A DNA stretch of 64,000 nt from assembly GCF_943193135.1 (NCBI RefSeq), contig NZ_CALPCZ010000010.1, positions 1-64,000 on the forward strand, written 5' to 3'. Below the pieces are notes generated by a model. It ran no database searches, was not told where the DNA came from, and saw only the letters and a program-made list of their open reading frames with translations. The position numbers and the translations under genes were made by a program. Shown piece after piece: positions 15,828-21,886 of this stretch (position 1 is its first letter; each line of letters begins with the position of its first letter). The stretch comes from Odoribacter lunatus (lineage in GTDB: Bacteria; Bacteroidota; Bacteroidia; Bacteroidales; Marinifilaceae).

Positions 15828-17041
15828 TGAAAACAATCGCAATATTGTGCGGAGGAGGGCCGGCGCCGGGAATAAATACCGTCGTGGCAACCGTAGCCAA
15901 AGTATTCTTGAAAGCGGGGTACCGGGTCTTGGGCATTCATGAAGGATACAAAGGACTGCTCAAGGAGAATCCCGAAATAGAAGAACTGACATTTGACAAA
16001 GCGGACTGGATATTCACTCAGGGTGGCTCATTATTGAAAATGAGCCGTTTCAAACCGAAAGACGAAGACTTCAACGTGCGTCTTTTTGTTCAGTACGGTA
16101 TAGAACTATTGGTAACCATCGGCGGAGACGACACCGCCTCCACGGCAAACCGGCTCACCAAATTTTTAGCCGGACATGAAATACAAGTACGGAACATACA
16201 CGTCCCCAAAACCATAGACAACGACCTTCCTCTTCCGGAGGGAGTACCTACATTTGGATTTATGTCTGCTAAAGAAATGGGAATCCGTATCGGGAAAATC
16301 GTCAAAACAGAGGCGGCAACCACCCAAAACTGGTACCTCCTCATGTCAATGGGACGGGAAGCCGGCCACCTGGCATTTGAAATCGGAAAAGGAATACAGG
16401 CATCAACCGTAATCATCCCCGAAATGTTTCAGAAGACACAGATTACCGTAGATAAAATCGTGCGTCTGATAATTTCCGCCATGGTCAAACGGCGCATAAT
16501 GGGGCAAAAATCCGGTGTAGCCGTCGTAAGCGAAGGCATTTTTCATTTCCTGAAAGATGAAGACATAGCGGCCTCCGGAATCGTATTTGAATACGACGCC
16601 CACGGACATCCCGAACTGAGCGATGTAGGCAAAGCTCATATACTGAATAAAATCCTCCGGAATCACTTGCGACAATTGGGATTGGATATCATCAGCCGTC
16701 CTGTCGAAGTAGGCTACTCATTGCGCTGTGTTGAACCCTGCGCCTATGATTTGACCTATTGTACCACATTGGGAATAGGCGTAAAAAAACTCTTCGATGC
16801 CGGATGCTCGGGTTGTATGGTAGCCGTTGACATCAACCGGAACATCATCCCCGTATACCTTTCGGACATAGAAGACGAACACGGAAAAATACGCACCCGT
16901 TTGGTAAACATGCAACGGGAAGAAATTCGTACCACCTTCACCGACATGGTATATTGCCTGACCCCGGAAGACAGGGAAGCGGCAAGAGCCTATCTGCCTT
17001 CACCGGAAGAATACGAGTGGGAAACCATATTGGAAAAATAA
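15827..17041 (+). CDS. Pyrophosphate-type 6-phosphofructokinase
   Basis: 404 residues. It converts fructose 6-phosphate to the 1,6-bisphosphate. The phosphodonor can be read from two positions: the sequence has GGDDT (residues 99-103; ATP enzymes have GGDG) and PKTIDND (127-133; ATP enzymes have Gly in place of Lys128). Asp and Lys at these sites are the known signature of PPi-dependent enzymes, so the reaction should be reversible. It starts on the last base of the pgi stop codon. Confidence 0.92.
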   Translation: MKTIAILCGGGPAPGINTVVATVAKVFLKAGYRVLGIHEGYKGLLKENPEIEELTFDKADWIFTQGGSLLKMSRFKPKDEDFNVRLFVQYGIELLVTIGGDDTASTANRLTKFLAGHEIQVRNIHVPKTIDNDLPLPEGVPTFGFMSAKEMGIRIGKIVKTEAATTQNWYLLMSMGREAGHLAFEIGKGIQASTVIIPEMFQKTQITVDKIVRLIISAMVKRRIMGQKSGVAVVSEGIFHFLKDEDIAASGIVFEYDAHGHPELSDVGKAHILNKILRNHLRQLGLDIISRPVEVGYSLRCVEPCAYDLTYCTTLGIGVKKLFDAGCSGCMVAVDINRNIIPVYLSDIEDEHGKIRTRLVNMQREEIRTTFTDMVYCLTPEDREAARAYLPSPEEYEWETILEK

Positions 17042-17069
17042 GAAAAAACATCATTTTTAATACACAGAC

Positions 17070-18518
17070 ATGGTATTGCAAAATTTACAACCGGAAGCAT
17101 TGTGGCACTACTTTGAAGAAATATGCCGGATTCCGCGCCCTTCAAAGCGGGAAGGGAAAATAGCCGCTTACTTATTGGAATTTGCTGAAAAACAAGGACT
17201 GGAAGCCAGACAGGACGAAGCCGGCAATGTACTGATTAAAAAAAAGGCAGTCAAGGGAATGGAACAATTGCCGGTAATCGTATTGCAATCCCACATGGAT
17301 ATGGTATGCGAAAAAAATGCCGGAACTGAACACGACTTCGACCGTGATTCCATACAACCTTACATAGACGGAGAATGGGTAAAAGCAAAAGGTACCACAC
17401 TCGGAGCCGACAACGGTATCGGTATGGCGGCCCAGCTGGCCATCTTGGCATCCAGGGACATCCGGCACGGGGCAATAGAGTGCCTTTTCACTGTAGATGA
17501 AGAAACCGGATTGACAGGTGCCTTCGCATTAAAATCCGGATTCTTTGACGGACGCATCCTGCTCAATCTTGACTCTGAAGACGAAGGTGAAATCTTCATC
17601 GGATGTGCAGGAGGAATTGACACCGTCATCAACTTGCCCGTAGAACTCACTCAACCTGACGGAGAAACGTTCGCCCTCAAAATAACAGTCAAAGGCCTGC
17701 AAGGCGGACATTCCGGTGATGACATCAACAAGGGGAGGGGAAACGCCATTAAAATACTCAATCGCTTCCTTTGGGAAACAAACGTCAAATACGGAATCCG
17801 CATCGCCGACATCGACGGCGGAAACTTGCGCAATGCTATAGCGCGTGAAGCCTATGCTGTCATAACCGTGCCGGAAAAACACAAAGAACACATCCGGGCA
17901 GACTTCAACATCTACCTTTCGGAAATGGAAGAAGTCTGGAAAATAACGGAACCCGGATTGAAAATGGAATTGGAATCCGCAGACATGCCGACACAGCAAT
18001 TTTCAGCGGATTCTACGGCAAAACTCTTGAACTCACTTTATGCCTGTCCGCATGGTGTATTTTCCATGAGTTACCGCATGCCCGGAATGGTTGAAACATC
18101 AACAAACCTTGCATCCGTTAAACTAAAAGACCGTAACACGGTTTGCATCACCACCTCGCAGCGTAGTGACATCGCATCCGAGAAAATGAACATCGCCCAA
18201 ATGATAGCGGCTGTATTCAAATCCGTACAGGCAGAAGTCACACACGGAGAAGGCTATCCGGGTTGGACACCCAACCCAGAATCTGCTATATTGAAAATCG
18301 CAGTGGATTCATACAAAAAACTATTTGGGAAAGAACCCCTCGTACGTTCCATCCATGCCGGACTTGAATGCGGTTTATTTTTGGAAAAATATCCCGGAAT
18401 GGACATGATATCTTTCGGTCCCACAATGAGAGGCGCGCATTCTCCCGATGAGAAAGTAAACATCGCTACCGTGGAAATGTGGTGGCGTCATCTGGTAGAT
18501 ATTTTAGGAAAAGTATAA
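17070..18518 (+). CDS. pepD: Aminoacyl-histidine dipeptidase (M20C)
   Basis: 482 residues, a zinc-dependent cytosolic dipeptidase of the PepD type. Metal and active-site parts are visible: LQSHMDMVCEK (His and Asp ligands), GADNGIGMA, VDEETGLTGA with the catalytic Glu, LDSEDEGE, a lid-domain GLQGGHSGDDI, and HAGLECGLF/GAHSPDE near the C terminus. It probably hydrolyses Xaa-His and related dipeptides from peptide uptake. It follows the phosphofructokinase by 28 bases. Confidence 0.94.
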   Translation: MVLQNLQPEALWHYFEEICRIPRPSKREGKIAAYLLEFAEKQGLEARQDEAGNVLIKKKAVKGMEQLPVIVLQSHMDMVCEKNAGTEHDFDRDSIQPYIDGEWVKAKGTTLGADNGIGMAAQLAILASRDIRHGAIECLFTVDEETGLTGAFALKSGFFDGRILLNLDSEDEGEIFIGCAGGIDTVINLPVELTQPDGETFALKITVKGLQGGHSGDDINKGRGNAIKILNRFLWETNVKYGIRIADIDGGNLRNAIAREAYAVITVPEKHKEHIRADFNIYLSEMEEVWKITEPGLKMELESADMPTQQFSADSTAKLLNSLYACPHGVFSMSYRMPGMVETSTNLASVKLKDRNTVCITTSQRSDIASEKMNIAQMIAAVFKSVQAEVTHGEGYPGWTPNPESAILKIAVDSYKKLFGKEPLVRSIHAGLECGLFLEKYPGMDMISFGPTMRGAHSPDEKVNIATVEMWWRHLVDILGKV

Positions 18519-18526
18519 GTATTGCA

Positions 18527-18979
18527 ATGTCAAAATTAGCAAAATACGACCGTTTATATGCACAGTTGGAAAACTACGTGCGTTCGACGCCGGATATCTG
18601 GGCACGTTTGGCGACGATAGAAGCCGTTTTACACCATAAAATGCCGGCATTCTTTTGGACTGGAGTCTACGTCTTGGTAGAAGGGGAATTGATAGTCCGT
18701 TCCTACCAGGGACCTGTTGCTTGCCAAAAACTGAAATCGCATACGGGCGTGTGTTGGGCGGCTATCGATACGGGAAAAACGGTTATTGTCGGCAACGTAG
18801 AGGAATTTCCGGGACATATCGCCTGTAATTCGGCATCAAAAAGTGAAATAGTCATTCCTTTGCGTGACCGGGAAGGAAATATCTTCGGTTGCCTCGATAT
18901 TGACAGCGATAGTTATAATACTTTTGACGAAGAAGACGAAAAAGGGTTGGTTAAAATACTATCACTTCTTTATATTTAG
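18527..18979 (+). CDS. Free methionine-(R)-sulfoxide reductase, GAF domain
   Basis: 150 residues from ATG 18527, just after the pepD stop (the open frame extends upstream into pepD). This is a stand-alone GAF domain of the fRMsr/YebR type, which reduces free methionine-R-sulfoxide. The three redox cysteines of the family are all present: Cys66 in GPVACQ, Cys76 in GVCWAA and Cys100 in GHIACNSASKSEIV. The protein should act in the cytoplasm with thioredoxin, and it fits with the thiol-oxidant theme of an anaerobe that also has superoxide dismutase. Confidence 0.92.
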   Translation: MSKLAKYDRLYAQLENYVRSTPDIWARLATIEAVLHHKMPAFFWTGVYVLVEGELIVRSYQGPVACQKLKSHTGVCWAAIDTGKTVIVGNVEEFPGHIACNSASKSEIVIPLRDREGNIFGCLDIDSDSYNTFDEEDEKGLVKILSLLYI

Positions 18980-18996
18980 TGTTAAAAAATAAGGGT

Positions 18997-19004
18997 TAGT
19001 TTTG
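18997..19004 (+). promoter_or_regulatory. Possible -7 box of the TPR-like periplasmic gene
   Basis: TAGTTTTG matches TAnnTTTG, with a TTTA -33-like element near 18975-18978, 77 bases upstream of the ATG at 19081. Confidence 0.4.
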
Positions 19005-19080
19005 AATTTCCGTCATACATTACTATTTTAGTCCCCTCAAACGGTATAATAAATTTTACTTAAATAAAAACATAAAAACT

Positions 19081-19815
19081 ATGAAGAAAATCGTATTATT
19101 TATCTTAGTTGGTTTAATGACAGGAATACTTTTTGCACAGGAGCCGGGTGCTGCTGAAAAGAATGCAGCCAATGACGCTCTAAGAAAAAAAGACTATGTC
19201 ACAGCTTTTACTAATTTGGAAAAATACCTTCAGATAAACGAGTATAAAGACAAAGCAGCTATCTACAATGCAGCTTTTGCCGCAAACAAATCAAAGAACT
19301 ATACGGCAGCGGAGAAATACTTCGACATGTCCATCAAAAACAACTACAAACTGGGAAGTTCCTACTTAGGCAAAGCACAGGCAGAAGAAGAACTTAAAAA
19401 GGAAAGCGCTATGCTCTCCACGCTTGAGGAAGGATTGAAAGCAGTTCCGGGAAACGCTAAATTGGAAAACAAATACGGAACCTATTTCATGAAAAAAGGG
19501 CAGGAAGCACAGAAAGCCAATAAACTGGAAGAAGCTGTAGAAAACTATACCAAAGTTTCGGCTTTGACAACCAAAGCACAAAAAGTACAGGCACTCACGG
19601 CATTGTCACAGCTCTATTACAACGACGGCGCTGGAATCCTGCAAAAAGCAGCTTCATTTGCCAACAGCGACAAAGAAAAATATGCTGCTGAAGAAAAGAA
19701 AGCCCAGGCAGCCTTTAAAAAAGCAGAAGAATACGTAGGGCAATTGCAAGCAACGGATGCTGAAAATCCGATTGCAAAAGAATTGGCAAAACAGATAAAA
19801 TCCGTTCTGAAATAA
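19081..19815 (+). CDS. Periplasmic TPR-repeat protein
   Basis: 244 residues. A cleavable signal peptide (cut probably after LFAQ, near residue 20) is followed by tetratricopeptide-like helical pairs: residues about 28-60, 62-95 and 98-130, with the TPR pattern of Ala and Gly at turns (NYTAAEKYFDMSI), then a lysine/alanine-rich helical region. It is likely a soluble periplasmic scaffold; no catalytic motif is seen. It is a single gene with its own terminator. Confidence 0.78.
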   Translation: MKKIVLFILVGLMTGILFAQEPGAAEKNAANDALRKKDYVTAFTNLEKYLQINEYKDKAAIYNAAFAANKSKNYTAAEKYFDMSIKNNYKLGSSYLGKAQAEEELKKESAMLSTLEEGLKAVPGNAKLENKYGTYFMKKGQEAQKANKLEEAVENYTKVSALTTKAQKVQALTALSQLYYNDGAGILQKAASFANSDKEKYAAEEKKAQAAFKKAEEYVGQLQATDAENPIAKELAKQIKSVLK

Positions 19816-19842
19816 CAAGCAGAAAAAATATACGAAAAAGAA

Positions 19843-19872
19843 AACCGCTTCTCATGGGGAAGCGGTTTTTTT
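19843..19872 (+). terminator. Intrinsic terminator after the TPR gene
   Basis: A 9-bp stem (AACCGCTTC with GAAGCGGTT) with a 7-base loop is followed by a run of seven T. Confidence 0.9.
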
Positions 19873-19989
19873 ATGTCCTTTCCGAAACCTCCTTGTTTTA
19901 TCCATAAGCTAATGTTTGCTGTGGATTTCATGGAAATATCTTATAGAGGACAACTCTTCTTTACTGATTCAATACCTCTATTTCAATTC

Positions 19990-20052
19990 TATAAAGTGCT
20001 TATAAAGTGCTTATAAAGTGCTTATAAAGTGCTTTGAGAAGCACTTTATAAG
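19990..20052. repeat. Four 11-bp direct repeats ending in a perfect 14-bp hairpin
   Basis: TATAAAGTGCT occurs four times head to tail (19990-20033). The last copy forms the left arm of a perfect 14-bp inverted repeat, 20021-20034 with 20039-20052, around the loop TGAG. No T run follows, so it does not look like a terminator. It lies 8 bases upstream of the -33 box of the next promoter, a position suited to an operator or binding-site array. Confidence 0.85.
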
Positions 20053-20059
20053 GATTTTA

Positions 20060-20092
20060 TTTGGATTTTTATAAGTTTTTATACTATCTTTG
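20060..20092 (+). promoter_or_regulatory. Promoter of the DUF6266/FGE locus
   Basis: TTTG at 20060-20063 and TATCTTTG at 20085-20092, spaced by 21 bases, match the Bacteroidota -33/-7 consensus closely. The start of transcription should be near 20098, giving a leader of about 80 bases. Confidence 0.65.
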
Positions 20093-20179
20093 TAGAATTG
20101 ATATAGAATTATTATATAGTAGAAATATATAGGCAACCTGCTAGAAAAGGTCTGTCGATCTTAAACCAAAATCAAAACA

Positions 20180-20788
20180 ATGAAGATAGATTCACCAACT
20201 GACGGATTTGTTGCTTATCATCGTTATGGAAAAACATACTATCGTCGTCGTCCGGATAAATATCGTGACGCCTGTACTCCCGTTCAGCAATTACAGCGTG
20301 GACGTATGCCTGCGGTCGTTGCCTTTTATCAGAATCTGAAGGATTCCTTTATTGCCCGGATTTGGCGGGCGGCAGCACTGCAAAACGGATGTTCCGGTTA
20401 CAACCTGTTTGTAAAATACAACATAAATGCTTTTGAACAGAATGGAGAAGTCGCCGATTACAGCAAACTTACTCTTTCCGAAGGGACGCTTCCGTTGCCA
20501 GAACACATCCGTATAGAGAAAACAGGGGAGAGAGAGGTGACCGTTCGTTGGGATGACCTGCTTCCCGTTTCTATATCCCGGAAGTCAGACCGTCTGTTTG
20601 CGGCAGTCATATACAGCAGCAATCCGTTTGAGGTGCATCTGTTGGCTACGGAAGATACCTGTCGGGGTGATTTGTGCACAACATTAATGTTGGATAACTC
20701 TCCGGAAGACACCGTACATTTGTACTTATTCTTCGGGAGCGAAAAGCCGGAGAGTTACTCCGCCCAGCAATATTTTTCCATTCACTAA
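20180..20788 (+). CDS. DUF6266-like protein, first copy
   Basis: 202 residues, no signal peptide or membrane segment. The N terminus follows the DUF6266 pattern: AYHRYGKTYYRRRPDKYRD, then TPVQQLQRGR and a mixed helix with aromatic residues leading to GYNLFVKYNINAF. The C-terminal half is beta-rich (RIEKTGEREVTVRWDD and EDTVHLYLFFGSEKP) like a fibronectin-type fold. It is a diverged paralogue of the next gene. No function is established for the family. Assignment is by pattern resemblance and less secure for this copy than for the next. It leads a three-gene unit with its own promoter. Confidence 0.65.
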   Translation: MKIDSPTDGFVAYHRYGKTYYRRRPDKYRDACTPVQQLQRGRMPAVVAFYQNLKDSFIARIWRAAALQNGCSGYNLFVKYNINAFEQNGEVADYSKLTLSEGTLPLPEHIRIEKTGEREVTVRWDDLLPVSISRKSDRLFAAVIYSSNPFEVHLLATEDTCRGDLCTTLMLDNSPEDTVHLYLFFGSEKPESYSAQQYFSIH

Positions 20789-20801
20789 AAACTAAAAAGT
20801 C

Positions 20802-21446
20802 ATGGCTATATTTAAAAGTTCCTTGTTTCATCGGCTGCGGAACGGCCTCGGTAATGTAGTGGCCTATTACTATTGCGGTAAAGGTGTGCTTCGTAGCAAA
20901 CCGCTGCATGTCCGTAACCCCAAAACCACGGCACAACAACAGGCACGTTTGCGTTTTAAGGCGGCAGGCCACTTGTCCGCTTATTTTCGGGAAGTTGCCC
21001 TTTTGGGATTTCCCGCACCGTATGCCGTCCAGTCCCACAACGCTTTTATAGGGGCCAACATTCAGATGTTCGACCTGGATGAAAACTTACAGGTACATCC
21101 GGATTTCCGGCGTCTTGTCTGTGCGCAGGGCAAGTTGGAAAAACCCGTTATTACTGTGAAAGTTGATGACCATCAGTTCACGGCGGAAATATCCGAACAG
21201 AACCTGTCCGCATATTGTTCCCGTAACGATGATATTTATGCCGTTCTGTGGGATTGTAAGTACCCGGCGGCATGTATTGTACCGATAGGGAAGAGACAGG
21301 GGCATCAGAGCAAGACATTCTCTTATCCCGACAAATTCAAAGAGGAACACATGTTCGTCTATGTCTTTGCTGTCAGTGCTAACGGCAAACAGACCTCCGA
21401 CTCCCTCTTGCTCTTCGCGGAAGGGAAAAATGTCATGTTAAACTAA
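20802..21446 (+). CDS. DUF6266-like protein, second copy
   Basis: 214 residues, starting 13 bases after the first copy. It fits the DUF6266 pattern well: RNGLGNVVAYYYCGKGVLR, KPLHVRNPKTTAQQQARLRF, then a hydrophobic helix and SHNAFIGANIQMF. The C-terminal half is beta-rich, with TVKVDDHQFTAEI and MFVYVFAVSANGK. No signal peptide is seen, in contrast to the exported protein encoded downstream. The shared layout with the first copy (basic YGK/GK turn, then RxxP, then TxxQQ) indicates tandem duplication followed by divergence. A terminator lies 100 bases downstream. Confidence 0.75.
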   Translation: MAIFKSSLFHRLRNGLGNVVAYYYCGKGVLRSKPLHVRNPKTTAQQQARLRFKAAGHLSAYFREVALLGFPAPYAVQSHNAFIGANIQMFDLDENLQVHPDFRRLVCAQGKLEKPVITVKVDDHQFTAEISEQNLSAYCSRNDDIYAVLWDCKYPAACIVPIGKRQGHQSKTFSYPDKFKEEHMFVYVFAVSANGKQTSDSLLLFAEGKNVMLN

Positions 21447-21886
21447 CCGACGATATGATGTCATCACAAATCCTCTTGCTTTTACTGAACATGGGGTGGT
21501 GATGCTCGCGCGTATTATGCAGTGATATTGCTGTACTAGCTACGATTCCCCCTTTTTAAGGGGGATTTTTCGTTTATTCCGGAGATTTTACGTAAGTTTG
21601 TGACGTTGTGGCAGAGAGACCTGCCGTGATTGAAATATTATTTAAAGCGTTTAGCTTTATCCTTGAAGAAAAAACGACCAATTTTTAAACAGACAGGATA
21701 AACGATGCAAGCGCTCGTATGCCGTATATATCGTATAAATATATAAGGTCATGCGTGGGTGTATAGTTTATTGTCTGTTGGGTTACTTGGTCGTACCTTT
21801 CTTCAGATAAACTAAAGTTCCCACGCTTTCTTTTTGTTATAAACCCACCTTTCCGGGAGCTTTCAAGGTGATAAGTATTTCTTGAT
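21447..21886. other. Gene-free region between the DUF6266 pair and the large exported protein
   Basis: No credible reading frame. It contains an intrinsic terminator (21547-21570), a TAAGTTTG -7-like box at 21593-21600 without a good -33 partner, and an A/T-rich, partly palindromic stretch near 21721-21750. The long distance from any -7 box to the ATG at 21887 suggests a leader of up to 280 bases or a promoter I cannot see. Confidence 0.6.
21547..21570 (+). terminator. Intrinsic terminator after the DUF6266 pair
   Basis: An 8-bp stem (TCCCCCTT with AAGGGGGA) with a 3-base loop is followed by TTTTTCGTTT. It separates the two DUF6266-like genes from the large exported protein, which therefore is probably transcribed on its own. 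Confidence 0.8.

Larger units (their letters stand above)
19873..20179. other. Gene-free leader region with repeats and promoter
   Basis: No credible reading frame. It holds, in order, an A/T-rich stretch, four 11-bp direct repeats ending in a perfect hairpin (19990-20052), a promoter (20060-20092) and an 80-base leader before the first DUF6266-like gene. Confidence 0.75.

Noticed and set aside
19990-20052. CRISPR array
   Set aside because: The 11-bp units are contiguous without spacers, and no cas gene is present.
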